Shown here in pieces: positions 53,969-63,853 of a stretch of 64,000 nt of DNA. The notes beneath the pieces are model-generated. The model searched no databases and had not been told where the DNA came from. It worked only from the letters and a program-made list of their open reading frames with translations. Each line of letters opens with the position of its first letter. The first letter of the stretch is position 1. The DNA lies in contig NZ_CP076022.1 in NCBI RefSeq assembly GCF_018622995.1, forward strand, positions 1,798,001 through 1,862,000. The letters run 5' to 3'. The position numbers and the translations under genes were made by a program. Source of the DNA: Arthrobacter jiangjiafuii (GTDB lineage Bacteria > Actinomycetota > Actinomycetes > Actinomycetales > Micrococcaceae).

Positions 53969-55663
53969 TCAGGACAGGCGGTGAATCCGCGCCTCCCAGG
54001 GCCGCAGCATCTCCGGATCACCGGGATCGGAGTAGTTCCCGAGCACCAGCCGGTGCCGGGGCTCATACTGCGGTACCGGCAACGGCTCTCCGGAGACATT
54101 GCAGAGCACCGCCAGTTCCTCATCCCCGAACCGGCGGCGGAAAGCGAACAGCTTTGGGTCACCCGGGTCCATCAGCTCAAAGTCACCCAGCGACACCGCC
54201 TTGGACCCGTGCCGCAGATTGATGAGCTGCTGGTAATAGCGGAAGACCGACTTTTCGGCCGTCCGGTCCGCCTGGACATTGATGTCCCGGTAGTTGGGGT
54301 TCACATCGATCCAGGGTGTTCCGGTGGTGAAGCCTCCGTTGGGCCCGTCGTCCCACTGCATAGGGGTCCGGGCGTTGTCCCGGCTGACCTGGTTAAGCGT
54401 GGCCAGGATACGTTCAGGGCTGATTCCCCGGCGAGTGGCGATGCCGTAGTAAGCCAGTGATTCCAGGTCACGGTACTGGTCCAGCGAGGCAAATCCCGCA
54501 TTGGTCATCCCGATCTCTTCACCCTGGTAGATGAAGGGCGTGCCGCGCTGCATGTGCTGCAAAGTGGCCAACAGGGTTGCTGACTCGTAGCGGTATTTAT
54601 CGTCATCACCGAAGCGGGAGACGGCCCTGGGCTGGTCGTGGTTGCCCAGGTACAGGCTGTTCCAGCCACGGTCGGACAAGGCACGCTGCCAACGGTTCAC
54701 CACGGTCTTCAGGTCCGCCGGATCCATCGGCAGATAGTCCCATTTTCCACCCGGGCCATGGTCCAGGCGCATGTGTTCGAACTGGAACACCATGTCCAGT
54801 TCACCCCGCAGGGGGTCAGTGAAAAGCACTGCCTCATCCACCGTCACGCCTTCGGTTTCCCCGACCACCAGATAGTCGGCGTCCCGATAGGCGAAAACAG
54901 CCCGCATCATCTCCTGGATGAACTCATGCACCCGGGGGCCCGAGACAAAGGACGGGGCACCGTTGGCGAACATGCCACCGGCTCCCACGGGACTGTCGGG
55001 CAGGGAAGGGCGCTTGGAGATGAAATTGATGGCGTCCATCCGGAAACCGTCGATTCCACGGTCCAGCCACCAGTTCATCATCTCGAAAACCCGCTGCCGG
55101 ACCCTTGTGCTTTCCCAGTTCAGATCCGGCTGATGCGGGCTGAACAGGTGAAGATAGTACTGCTCCGTGCCTGGATGGTAGGTCCACGCGCTCCCGCCGA
55201 AGATGGAACCCCAGTTGTTGGGCTCACCGCCCGGCTCACCCGGGGCAAACCCGCGCCGCGGACCCCGCCAGAAGTAGGAGTCGCGGGAAACATTGCTGCG
55301 CGAGGAAGCCGAAACCACGAACGCCGAATGCTCATCAGAGGTGTGGTTGACCACCAGGTCCATGATCAGCTTCATGCCGCGCCGGTGCACCTCGGCCAGC
55401 AACCGGTCGAATTCCTCCTCTGTCCCGTACCGCTCATCGATCCGGCGGTAGTTGCTGATGTCGTAGCCGTTGTCATACTGGGGGGATTGGTGGATCGGGG
55501 AGAGCCAGATCACGTCCACCCCGAGTTCGCTGAGATGGTCCAGATGCTCGATGATGCCGGGCAGGTCGCCCACGCCGTCTCCGGAAGTATCCGCAAAACT
55601 GCGGGTGTAGACCTGATAAACGACGGCGTTGGTCCACCAGGCTGGCTGGTACGGGTTCCTCAT
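53969..55663 (-). CDS. GH13 alpha-glucosidase/oligo-1,6-glucosidase-like enzyme
   Basis: A 564-residue glycoside hydrolase family 13 enzyme: N-terminal WWTNAVVYQVYTRSFADT, region I DLVVNH (102-107), nucleophile D210 in GFRMDAIN, acid/base E269 in VVGETEGV, and D343 in LGNHDQPR. The C-terminal part is a beta domain with LFAFRRRFGDEELAVLCN. Exo-acting on short alpha-glucosides rather than starch (inference from the GH13_31-like core). Probably cytoplasmic, no signal peptide. Divergent from an MFS transporter, so substrate uptake and cleavage may be paired. Confidence 0.92.
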   Translation of the reverse strand: MRNPYQPAWWTNAVVYQVYTRSFADTSGDGVGDLPGIIEHLDHLSELGVDVIWLSPIHQSPQYDNGYDISNYRRIDERYGTEEEFDRLLAEVHRRGMKLIMDLVVNHTSDEHSAFVVSASSRSNVSRDSYFWRGPRRGFAPGEPGGEPNNWGSIFGGSAWTYHPGTEQYYLHLFSPHQPDLNWESTRVRQRVFEMMNWWLDRGIDGFRMDAINFISKRPSLPDSPVGAGGMFANGAPSFVSGPRVHEFIQEMMRAVFAYRDADYLVVGETEGVTVDEAVLFTDPLRGELDMVFQFEHMRLDHGPGGKWDYLPMDPADLKTVVNRWQRALSDRGWNSLYLGNHDQPRAVSRFGDDDKYRYESATLLATLQHMQRGTPFIYQGEEIGMTNAGFASLDQYRDLESLAYYGIATRRGISPERILATLNQVSRDNARTPMQWDDGPNGGFTTGTPWIDVNPNYRDINVQADRTAEKSVFRYYQQLINLRHGSKAVSLGDFELMDPGDPKLFAFRRRFGDEELAVLCNVSGEPLPVPQYEPRHRLVLGNYSDPGDPEMLRPWEARIHRLS

Positions 55664-55770
55664 GGGCAGACCGTTTCCTTTCCCCTGCGGGATGACGGCG
55701 GCGGAGCCGGGGACGGCGTGGACGTCGAACAGGCAGCCGATGGAGCGCCGGTGCCGGAGGTATCAGCAGT

Positions 55771-55783
55771 CTACGTTTCGTAG
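55771..55783. promoter_or_regulatory. Short inverted repeat between alpha-glucosidase and MFS genes
   Basis: CTACG-TTT-CGTAG in the 215-base divergent promoter region, 108 bases before the alpha-glucosidase start and 96 before the MFS start. Small; a weak candidate operator. Confidence 0.3.
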
Positions 55784-55878
55784 GTGCAGGGCGAACAGGC
55801 GTAACGTAGTTAGGCCGGTCCACGCACCGCGGGAGCCGGCTCACGATCCACCCACAACAAAATCCATAGGAGTATTCG

Positions 55879-57108
55879 GTGACGCGCGGCGGTCAGCAAC
55901 AGGGGACCAATCAGAAACTCTGGACCAAGGGGTTTGTTCTCGCCATAGTCACCAACTTCTTCCTCTCGCTGGTGTTCTACCTGCTGATGACCACCATGGC
56001 GCTGTACGCCGTCGAGCAGTTCTCCGCGTCGGACAGTGCGTCCGGCTTCGCTTCCGGATCCTTCGTCATCGGTGCCCTGGTGGCTCGCATCTTCAGTGGC
56101 AAGTTCCTGGATTTCGTTGGCCGCCGCAGGCTGCTGCTGAGCGGACTCGTGGTGTTCACCGCCGCGGCGCTGCTCTACCCGCTGGCCAACAGCCTGGCAC
56201 TGCTGCTGACGATCCGGATGGTCCACGGCGCCGCCTTTGGCGCCGCCAGCACATCAATCTCCGCTTCGGTCATGGGACTGATTCCGGTCCGCCGCCGTGG
56301 CGAAGGCACCGGCTACTTCGGCATCTCCACCACGCTGGCCACGGCCGTCGGCCCCTTCCTGGCCGTCCTGATCGTGGACACCATGACGTACGACATCCTG
56401 TTCCTGGTCAGCGCCGGCTGCGCCGCGCTGGCACTGGTCTTCGCGCTGTTGCTCCGGCTCCCGGAACGGACGCCGACGGCGGCGGAACAGGCCCGCAAGT
56501 GGCGGCTGCGCTTCACCGACATCCTGGATCCGGCCGCCCTGGCCATTGCGTCCGTGATGTTCATTGCCGGTGCCGCGTACGCCGGAATCCTCACGTTCAT
56601 GAATTCCTACGCCCAGTCGGAAAACCTGGTGGCTGCAGCCAGCGCCTTCTTCCTGGTCTATGCCGCGGTGGTCCTGGTGTCGCGTCTGTTCATGGGCCGG
56701 CTGCACGATACCTACGGTGACAACGCCATCATCTATCCCACGCTCCTGTCCTTCGCCATCGGTCTGGGCATGCTGGCGTGGGCACCGAACGGCCTGGTGC
56801 TGGCCGGCGCGGGCGTGTTTGTGGGCGTCGGCTTCGGCGCCCTGGTGCCCACCGCCCAGGCGATCGCCGTCACCATGGCCCCGCCGCACCGCATCGGACT
56901 GGCTACGTCCACGTTCTTCATCATGATGGACGCCGGCGTGGGCCTGGGTCCGCTGGCACTGGGAGCCCTGGTGTCACTGACCGGGTTCCAGGGCATGTAC
57001 TGGCTGCTGGCCGGCTGCGTCCTCGCCACCACGGTGCTGTACCACTTTGTCCACGGGCATAAGCGCTACCGCCGCAGCGCCGACGTGGAGCCCGGCGTTC
57101 CCGCCTAG
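55879..57108 (+). CDS. MFS transporter
   Basis: A 409-residue 12-helix major facilitator. Motif A-type loop between helix 2 and 3 (GKFLDFVGRRRLLLSG), helix 5 STTLATAVGPFLA, and a repeat of a loop in the second half (RLFMGRLHDTYGDNAIIYP). GTG start at 55879. Substrate unknown: either drugs or, by neighbourhood, a sugar. No obvious signal for the latter beyond being divergent from the alpha-glucosidase. Confidence 0.88.
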   Translation: MTRGGQQQGTNQKLWTKGFVLAIVTNFFLSLVFYLLMTTMALYAVEQFSASDSASGFASGSFVIGALVARIFSGKFLDFVGRRRLLLSGLVVFTAAALLYPLANSLALLLTIRMVHGAAFGAASTSISASVMGLIPVRRRGEGTGYFGISTTLATAVGPFLAVLIVDTMTYDILFLVSAGCAALALVFALLLRLPERTPTAAEQARKWRLRFTDILDPAALAIASVMFIAGAAYAGILTFMNSYAQSENLVAAASAFFLVYAAVVLVSRLFMGRLHDTYGDNAIIYPTLLSFAIGLGMLAWAPNGLVLAGAGVFVGVGFGALVPTAQAIAVTMAPPHRIGLATSTFFIMMDAGVGLGPLALGALVSLTGFQGMYWLLAGCVLATTVLYHFVHGHKRYRRSADVEPGVPA

Positions 57109-57197
57109 CACCAAACCCCTGGCACCACGCCTGCACACACCGGTGCCGTCCCGCCCGGCCGCGTGACCCTCCGCCCAATCCGGAGTAGGTTATCGCC

Positions 57198-58220
57198 ATG
57201 GCCGGCAAAGCAACCTCCCTGACTGTCCCTGGTCCGCACGGCGAGCGCGAGATGCGCATTTCCAGCCCGGACCGCGTCCTGTGGCCCGAGCTGGGACTGA
57301 CCAAGCTGGACCTCGCCCGGTATCTGTCCGAGGTAGGGCCGGCATTTATCGCTGCAAACGGCGACCGCCCGGTGTCCCTCCAGCGGTTTCCGGAAGGGAT
57401 CGACGGCGAACAGTTCTTCTCCAAGAACCCGCCGAAGGGCGCCCCGGAGTTCATCCGGGCAGTGACTGTCACGTATCCCAGCGCCCGCGCCCATCCCCAG
57501 CTGGTGCTGGATGAACCGGCCGCAGCAGTCTGGGCGGCGCAGATGAACACAGTGGTCTTCCACCCCTGGCCGTCGAGGGCTGAGGACACCGACAGCCCGG
57601 ACCAGCTGCGGATCGATCTGGACCCCCAGCCCGGCACCGACTTCGACGACGCCGTCCCCGCCGCCTTCGAACTGCGTTCCGTGCTGGCAGAGGCAGGCCT
57701 GGAGGCCTTCATTAAGACCTCCGGCAACCGCGGGCTGCACGTTTACGCTCCGATTACCCCGGACCATGAATTCCTCGACGTCCGGCACGCCGTGATTGCC
57801 GCGGCTCGCGAGTTGGAACGGCGGATGCCCCAACAGGTCACCACGGCCTGGTGGAAGGAGGAGCGGGGCGAGAAGATTTTCGTCGACTTCAACCAGGCTA
57901 ACCGGGACCGCACCATTGCCGGTGCCTACAGCCCGCGTGCGCTCCCGCATGCCCCGGTCTCCACACCCTTGGCGTGGGACGAGCTGGAGGGCGCCGATCC
58001 GCGCCGATTCACCCTCCTCACGGTCCCTGATCGGCTGGCCACGGAAGGTGATCCCTGGGCTGACATGTTCGCCGCCCCGGGCAGCATTGAGATGCTGCTG
58101 CAATGGTGGCAGCGGGACCTGGACAACGGGCTGGGGGAGATGCCGTTTCCACCGGATTACCCCAAGATGCCCGGAGAGCCGATGCGGGTGCAGCCAAGCC
58201 GCGCCCGGAAGCAGGACTAG
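57198..58220 (+). CDS. Stand-alone LigD-type polymerase/primase (NHEJ family)
   Basis: A 340-residue protein matching the polymerase domain of bacterial LigD: SSPDRVLWPELGLTKLDLARYL, RFPEGIDGEQFFSKN, catalytic D140 and D142 in RIDLDPQPG, KTSGNRGLHVYAP with the catalytic/ligand basic cluster, and DFNQANRDRTIAGAYSPR. It lacks ligase and phosphoesterase domains. In NHEJ such enzymes fill ends with NTPs/dNTPs. No ku gene is seen in the window. Start ATG 57198; possibly transcribed with the preceding MFS gene (89-base gap). Confidence 0.92.
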   Translation: MAGKATSLTVPGPHGEREMRISSPDRVLWPELGLTKLDLARYLSEVGPAFIAANGDRPVSLQRFPEGIDGEQFFSKNPPKGAPEFIRAVTVTYPSARAHPQLVLDEPAAAVWAAQMNTVVFHPWPSRAEDTDSPDQLRIDLDPQPGTDFDDAVPAAFELRSVLAEAGLEAFIKTSGNRGLHVYAPITPDHEFLDVRHAVIAAARELERRMPQQVTTAWWKEERGEKIFVDFNQANRDRTIAGAYSPRALPHAPVSTPLAWDELEGADPRRFTLLTVPDRLATEGDPWADMFAAPGSIEMLLQWWQRDLDNGLGEMPFPPDYPKMPGEPMRVQPSRARKQD

Positions 58221-58256
58221 CTCCCGGTTCCCGGCTGACGGGCTTCCCCTTTGGGA

Positions 58257-60278
58257 CTATTGCGCCCAGGTAATTATCCGCTCAGCGTATTGGGGTCTCC
58301 AGGCCTGTAGGTCCGCAACGAATTCCGGATCAACCATAACGTCGACGTCGGGCAGTTCAGCCAGTATGGGAGCGATGGCATCCGGAACCCGGTTGGGTCC
58401 CGTGTACAGGGGTTTCACCATGGAGATAGCCGGTTGGATGCCTTCTGTCCACGCACCCTGCAGCGAGAGTGACCACTGAGCATTTAGCTGCGGATTGAAC
58501 CCGACATCATGCCCTACGTAGACAAAGGGGTGCTCCGTCTCCCGGTCTACCATGGCTACCAGCTTTTTGAGCAGCGGTGGAGTGGGTTCGCTGAGTGCCT
58601 GTCGCTGTTGTAGAACCAGTTCCGACCCGACGGCTGTCGCCTTGATGCCTTGTTGATCCAGCGAGGTGTAGGGGAGGCCGAAGCAATGGGTGGCCGCAAG
58701 TGATGCCACGAGCGAGACACCGACGAAGGATGCCCGGTGTCCTCCCACCGACTCCTTCCGCGGGATCAGCAGCGATCCGGCCCCGATAACGGTGCACATG
58801 ATCGCGACGAGTTCGACGGCAAGGAAGGACTTATGGAAGTAGTAAGTAATCTCACCCGTAGTCCCCAGTTGGAAGGCCGCCAACGCGATGAGGAAAGCGG
58901 CGGCGAACATTGGTGTTGCTAGGACAAGGGCTGACCTCACGGTCTTTCGGCGGATCCCAGATAGGTCCCGCCTACTCCGCGCATACAAGACCCCAGCAAC
59001 GACGACATTGGCTAGGATCGCCAACACCGCTACGCCGGGATCGGCCTCAGATATTCCACCATCGGCGGTAAGGACTTCTCCGGGTGACATTTTACGGAGT
59101 TGCCACAAGGCCGCCAAAATACCCACAATTCCCGTCGTGATCATCAGCATCTGGACCAAGGCGTGCTTCCACACTATTTCTGGCCGAAGCGACAGAAGAT
59201 GACTCGCGTAGATCAGCCCCGCCGGCGCGCAGAGGACTAGCAGCAGAATCCAACCGTGCGCAACCGCGGTCAGCGCCAGGATTAGGGCCGCCGATGCTGT
59301 TGCCGGGTGCAGTTCATCCCTCAGTTGCACCAAGGCGACCACGGCTATGCATAGGGCGACAGCCAAGCCAAAGTTCGGGAAAGCACCTGATACTGGGATG
59401 GCCCCAGGACCCACGGTCCATGCGGTGGCGGCGAGAGCCATAAAAGGGAGGGTGGACAGCAGTCGCCGGCGAAATACCGGAAGCGATGTCATCGCCGAAA
59501 CGACCAACACAGTGCCGAGTACAGTGACGACGCCGACTAGCCTGAGGAAAAGCATGAGCTCTCGGGATGTATCGCCGCTGCTGCTGCCAGCGACTATTTC
59601 CGCTAGGGAGGCCAGCAGCGAATGGTACCCCTGTGGATAAGAAGCGGCAGACCACTGGCTGCCGTCTGCCGCGGGCGGAAGGACAGCAATCACTGCACCG
59701 TGATTTCGGATCATTTGGAACATGTTGAAGTGGGGCGCGTAATCCCAGGACCGTATGAGGATCAGCAGCGTCGACTCGAGGGTCCTAGTGAAGATAAGGC
59801 TTTGAACAACCCAGGCAGATACTGCGGCAGCAACCAGCGGCAGGATATCAACGCCACGGAATTCAGGCAGGAATCTCCGGAAGGACAGGCCTCTCATGGG
59901 CGTGTACAGCAGGGTTCCCACGAGAGCAGCCACAGCTAGGCCCAGAGTGACCGTACCCCGATCGAGGTATGGAACATCGGACTTGACCCACCACATGAAC
60001 GGCGCCGAACCTGCCAGCCCCACCACTGAAAGCAGGATCCGTTGCGAAAAGGTCCGTCCGAGAGGTAAAAGCACCAGGACCAGGGCCAGGACCACCAAGT
60101 ACGCCCAGCCGCTCATGCCGCCGAGGGCGCGAATAGCAACCACCGCGGTAAAGGCCGCTGACGATGCTGCAAAAACTGCGAGCCACACTAAACCATGCGA
60201 CGAAGCAGAACGTGAAGGGTTTGGGGGCAGGTGTCGTGGCGGACGTCTTGTAGTCGTGCTCAAGGCGTGGATGGTCAT
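58257..60278 (-). CDS. Large polytopic membrane protein of unknown function (GT-C-like)
   Basis: A 673-residue protein with about 12-14 predicted helices and a soluble C-terminal ~110 residues (EHPFVYVGHDVGFNPQLNAQW, LPDVDVMVDPEFVADL). A large extracytoplasmic loop after helix ~5 (SWDYAPHFNMFQMIRNHGAVI, ASYPQGYHSLLASL) has acidic and His residues as in GT-C lipid-linked sugar transferases; that is a resemblance, not an identification. Its codons use A/T third positions more than any neighbour, suggesting recent acquisition. Convergent with the polymerase gene 37 bases away. Confidence 0.75.
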   Translation of the reverse strand: MTIHALSTTTRRPPRHLPPNPSRSASSHGLVWLAVFAASSAAFTAVVAIRALGGMSGWAYLVVLALVLVLLPLGRTFSQRILLSVVGLAGSAPFMWWVKSDVPYLDRGTVTLGLAVAALVGTLLYTPMRGLSFRRFLPEFRGVDILPLVAAAVSAWVVQSLIFTRTLESTLLILIRSWDYAPHFNMFQMIRNHGAVIAVLPPAADGSQWSAASYPQGYHSLLASLAEIVAGSSSGDTSRELMLFLRLVGVVTVLGTVLVVSAMTSLPVFRRRLLSTLPFMALAATAWTVGPGAIPVSGAFPNFGLAVALCIAVVALVQLRDELHPATASAALILALTAVAHGWILLLVLCAPAGLIYASHLLSLRPEIVWKHALVQMLMITTGIVGILAALWQLRKMSPGEVLTADGGISEADPGVAVLAILANVVVAGVLYARSRRDLSGIRRKTVRSALVLATPMFAAAFLIALAAFQLGTTGEITYYFHKSFLAVELVAIMCTVIGAGSLLIPRKESVGGHRASFVGVSLVASLAATHCFGLPYTSLDQQGIKATAVGSELVLQQRQALSEPTPPLLKKLVAMVDRETEHPFVYVGHDVGFNPQLNAQWSLSLQGAWTEGIQPAISMVKPLYTGPNRVPDAIAPILAELPDVDVMVDPEFVADLQAWRPQYAERIITWAQ

Positions 60279-60535
60279 GCGGTTCCCCCCGGGTTGTATA
60301 TCCGACGAGCAATCCCGTCAAGGTAGCGAAATGAATAATACTCTGTTGCGCCGTCGCTTTAGGCCGGGACATCGCGGTAAAGCATCAGTAGCTATGTCGA
60401 CAGTGAACACGCCTCGGCGCGGGAACCGACATGGCCGGTTCGGACCGGCACCGGAATTCGCGTAAGGTGGAGCGAAGGTGCGCCGGGAAGTCTGGTCGGC
60501 AATAACATTGTCGACCGCTTTTTCAGGAGCCCACC

Positions 60536-61969
60536 GTGCCTTCCTCTTCGTCTCCGGAACCAGATTCCGCTCCCAGCACCGCTCAAGCCGGAACCCCTCA
60601 AACCAGCACCGCCCACGCGGGCCCCGGCCACGACGGACCCCGACTGTTCAGCCGCGGCAGCTACAGCGAGAAGCTGCGCATCAGCGAGATCCTGCGTAAG
60701 GAAACCATCGGCGGGATGCTGCTGGTGGCGGCAGCTCTCATCGGCATCGTCTGGGCCAATTCGCCCTTCTCGGACAGCTATTTCTCGCTGCGCGATTTCG
60801 AAATCGGCTACGAACCCTGGCACCTGCACCTCAGCCTGGGCGCGTGGGCCGCAGACGGACTCCTGGCGGTGTTCTTCTTCCTCGTCGGCCTGGAGCTGAA
60901 ACGTGAATTCGTTGCCGGCGATCTGCGGAACATCAGCAAGGCCGTGGTGCCGGTGGCGGCTGCCGCGGGCGGCGTGCTTGTCCCGGCGGCGATCTACGCC
61001 GTCGTCAATCTCGGCAATCCCGACACCCTCACCGGTTGGGCCATCCCCACCGCCACGGACATCGCCTTTGCCGTCGCTGTCCTGGCGATCATCGGTTCGC
61101 ACCTGCCATCCGCCCTGCGGATCTTCCTGCTGACCCTGGCAGTGGTTGACGATCTGCTGGCCATCACCATCATTGCCATCTTCTACACCGAAGAGCTCCA
61201 CGTGACGCCGCTGCTCCTCGCCATCGCCGGCCTGGCCCTCTACACCTTCCTTGCACAGAAATACCGGCGCTTCTTCGGCCTGAAGGCCTCTGCGGCCTGG
61301 TTCATCCTGCTGCCCATCGGCGTCGTCGTCTGGGCGCTGGTCCATTCCTCCGGGATCCACGCCACCGTCGCGGGTGTACTGCTGGGCTTCGCGGTTCCCG
61401 TGATCCGCAGCCAGGCCAGCGGCGGACCCGAGGCCGGCCCGGGACTCTCGGAGATCTTCGAACACCGTTTCCGCCCGCTGTCGGCCGGCTTTGCCGTGCC
61501 CGTGTTCGCCTTCTTCTCCGCGGGAGTTGCCGTGGGCGGCTGGGACGGCTTTGTGTCCTCACTGACTGATCCCGTGTCGCTGGGCGTCATTGTCGGACTG
61601 GTGCTGGGCAAGCCGATCGGCATCCTGGGCACCACCTGGCTGCTCACCAGGCTGACCCGCGCCAAACTCGATACTTCGTTCAAATGGATCGACCTCTTCG
61701 GTGTTGCCCTGCTGGCCGGCATCGGCTTCACTGTGTCCCTGCTGGTGGCGGACCTGAGCTTCGGCCAGGGCACCCTCCCGAATGACCATGCCAAGGTGGG
61801 CATCCTGGTGGCTTCGGTCCTCGCGGCCATGCTGGCAGCAGTGGTGCTGACGCCGCGGAACCGCCATTACCGCGCGGTCGAGGCAGAGGAAGACGTCGAC
61901 GACGATGCCGACGGGATTCCCGACGTCTACCAGCAGCCGGGGACAGACCGTCCGCACGGCAAGGAGTAA
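60536..61969 (+). CDS. nhaA: NhaA-type Na+/H+ antiporter
   Basis: A 477-residue NhaA: the conserved pair D205-D206 in [40 protein letters not shown]-type helix and [20 protein letters not shown] near the end. Swaps external H+ for internal Na+. GTG start 60536 with AGGAG upstream. Unusually long hydrophilic tails: ~55 Ser/Thr/Pro/Ala-rich residues before the first helix and ~35 acidic residues ([12 protein letters not shown]) after the last. Confidence 0.94.
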   Translation: MPSSSSPEPDSAPSTAQAGTPQTSTAHAGPGHDGPRLFSRGSYSEKLRISEILRKETIGGMLLVAAALIGIVWANSPFSDSYFSLRDFEIGYEPWHLHLSLGAWAADGLLAVFFFLVGLELKREFVAGDLRNISKAVVPVAAAAGGVLVPAAIYAVVNLGNPDTLTGWAIPTATDIAFAVAVLAIIGSHLPSALRIFLLTLAVVDDLLAITIIAIFYTEELHVTPLLLAIAGLALYTFLAQKYRRFFGLKASAAWFILLPIGVVVWALVHSSGIHATVAGVLLGFAVPVIRSQASGGPEAGPGLSEIFEHRFRPLSAGFAVPVFAFFSAGVAVGGWDGFVSSLTDPVSLGVIVGLVLGKPIGILGTTWLLTRLTRAKLDTSFKWIDLFGVALLAGIGFTVSLLVADLSFGQGTLPNDHAKVGILVASVLAAMLAAVVLTPRNRHYRAVEAEEDVDDDADGIPDVYQQPGTDRPHGKE

Positions 61970-62019
61970 CGGCGCCCCGGCATAGCCCCGGCGGACCGGC
62001 GCCGCTACAGTCGAACACC

Positions 62020-62778
62020 ATGACTACAATCTCGGTGGTGATCCCGGCCCGCAACGATGCACCGATGCTGGCCGCCTGCCTGGCCGCACTGGCCTGCCAG
62101 AGCCGGCCGCCCGAGGAAATCGTGGTGGTGGACAACGGCAGCACCGATGAGACGGCGGCCGTCTGCGCTGCCGCCGGGGTGCACCGGGTGTATCTGGAGG
62201 TTCCGGGCATCTCAGGAGCCACGGCCGCCGGGCTGGACGCCGCATCCGGGGAACTGCTGGCCCGGCTGGATGCAGACTCGGTTCCGCCGCCGGAATGGCT
62301 GGCCCAGGTCGAGAAAATCCTCACCGCCCAGGGGCCGTATACAGCGGTTACCGGCCCGGGGGACTTCTACGGAGGAAACCGTTTCACCCGGTGGGTGGGC
62401 CGGACGATCTACATCGGAGGCTACATCCGGGTGGTCGGTGCGCTTCTGGGCCATCCACCGCTCTTCGGGTCCAACTTTGCCATGCCCGCAACCATGTGGG
62501 AGCAGCTGCGGGGGCTCGTCAACCGCGATCTGCCCCAGGTCCATGACGATCTGGACCTGAGCTACCAGATCCGTCCCTGGATGAGCGTGCTCTACGATCC
62601 GAAGCTGCGGGTGGGCGTATCCGCCCGGCCGTTTGACAGCTTGTCCGGTCTCCGCCGCAGGCTGGTCATGGCCTGGCAGACCTTTGCCCTGGACTTCCGG
62701 GGGGAGCCGCCCCTGGCCCGACGGCGTGCCCGCCGGATCAACCGGCCTCCGCATACAAGGCCAACAGGTCCCGGCTGA
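62020..62778 (+). CDS. Family 2 glycosyltransferase
   Basis: A 252-residue GT-A enzyme: TISVVIPARNDAPMLAACL, EIVVVDNGSTDET, and LLARLDADSVPPPEWL with the DxD metal motif. Shorter than MftF, with a short basic C-terminus. It ends 41 bases past the stop of the convergent hydrolase, so their 3' ends overlap. Acceptor unknown. Confidence 0.88.
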   Translation: MTTISVVIPARNDAPMLAACLAALACQSRPPEEIVVVDNGSTDETAAVCAAAGVHRVYLEVPGISGATAAGLDAASGELLARLDADSVPPPEWLAQVEKILTAQGPYTAVTGPGDFYGGNRFTRWVGRTIYIGGYIRVVGALLGHPPLFGSNFAMPATMWEQLRGLVNRDLPQVHDDLDLSYQIRPWMSVLYDPKLRVGVSARPFDSLSGLRRRLVMAWQTFALDFRGEPPLARRRARRINRPPHTRPTGPG

Positions 62779-63709
62779 GCTGGTGCGGGGCGTCCTCACA
62801 GGGGGCATGCCCGGTACCGTAAACGGCAAAACGTCCGCCAATGGACGCGGCAAAGGCACGGTGCAGCTCCAGCGGCCAGACATCCGCCCGGCCCACAGCC
62901 ACCAGCTTGGGCTGCGGAGCGGCTGCGAGCACGCCTCGCAGGTCCGGGGAGTGTTTCATCAGGGTCACGATGTCCTGCAGGGACTGCTTCCGGGTGTACT
63001 CGAAACGGTGCCGGACGAACGCCATGCGGTGCGGGGGAACCCGGACGAAGTTGCGGCGGATTCCCCAGACAATCAGGTCGGCGTGAATCTTGTCGCTGAC
63101 CAGCGGGCTGAAGCGGCCAATGCGGCTCACGGCGCGGAAGCTCTGCCCCGGCACGGGAGGACAGCTCAGCAGGGCCAGCGTGCGGAACAGGTCCGGGCGC
63201 TCTGCGAAGGCCATCTGTGCCACAATTCCTGCAAACGAATAGCCCAGCACGTGGGATGCTGCGCCCCGATCCTCCAGGATGGCGAGCAGGTCATCGACGA
63301 ACAACTCATAGCTGTAGTGATCCTGCGGAGGCGTCAGGGACTCCGGTCCCGCCGCAGCCGATTCGTATTGCCCTGCCATGTCATAACTGAGCACAAAATA
63401 CCCGGCGTCCGCCAGGACGGGCATCATCAGGGAAAAGTCCTCCTTCGACCCCGTGACGCCTGGCACCAGCACTACCGGAGGGTTGGTTTCCACCCCCATG
63501 GTCCGCACCGCCAGCAGGCCGCTGGGTGCGGCAAACCAGCCCGAGTGTGAGCCTTCCGGCGGCACCGCCCAGTCCGGTTCGCCCAGCTGTGCGTCAAGGG
63601 CCTCTGCCTGGTCCTGCTCGGCCTGGTCATCCGGCGCTGCCGGACCGGCCAGTGGCACGGGCCCGGTACCGCTGCCGTTGCGCGCTCGAGCCCCGTTTCG
63701 CCATGCCAT
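62738..63709 (-). CDS. Alpha/beta hydrolase
   Basis: A 323-residue alpha/beta-fold hydrolase: VVLVPGVTGSKEDF with the oxyanion region, the nucleophile elbow LGYSFAGIV (Ser in GYSFAG), an Asp after VAVGRADVWPLE and His in YGTGHAPCEDAP. The start ATG 63709 is set by GGTGGGGT upstream; the frame is open further. A ~70-residue Gln/Asp/Ala/Pro-rich N-terminus precedes the core. Probable esterase/lipase-like; substrate unknown. Confidence 0.85.
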   Translation of the reverse strand: MAWRNGARARNGSGTGPVPLAGPAAPDDQAEQDQAEALDAQLGEPDWAVPPEGSHSGWFAAPSGLLAVRTMGVETNPPVVLVPGVTGSKEDFSLMMPVLADAGYFVLSYDMAGQYESAAAGPESLTPPQDHYSYELFVDDLLAILEDRGAASHVLGYSFAGIVAQMAFAERPDLFRTLALLSCPPVPGQSFRAVSRIGRFSPLVSDKIHADLIVWGIRRNFVRVPPHRMAFVRHRFEYTRKQSLQDIVTLMKHSPDLRGVLAAAPQPKLVAVGRADVWPLELHRAFAASIGGRFAVYGTGHAPCEDAPHQLSRDLLALYAEAG

Positions 63710-63853
63710 ACCCCACCATAACCGTGCCCCCTGTTTCCCGGGACAGAGGGGCGGTCGAAAACGGTCCACAGAGAGGCGGACGCCGGTTGTCCGCGCGGGC
63801 TGCCAACCCGATAGAATCGGAGCCCTGCCAGGTTTAGCCACGAGGAGATGACG

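Noticed and set aside
60330-60465. 44-codon Arg-rich frame before nhaA
   Set aside because: No good ribosome site and no family; it lies in the promoter gap between divergent genes.
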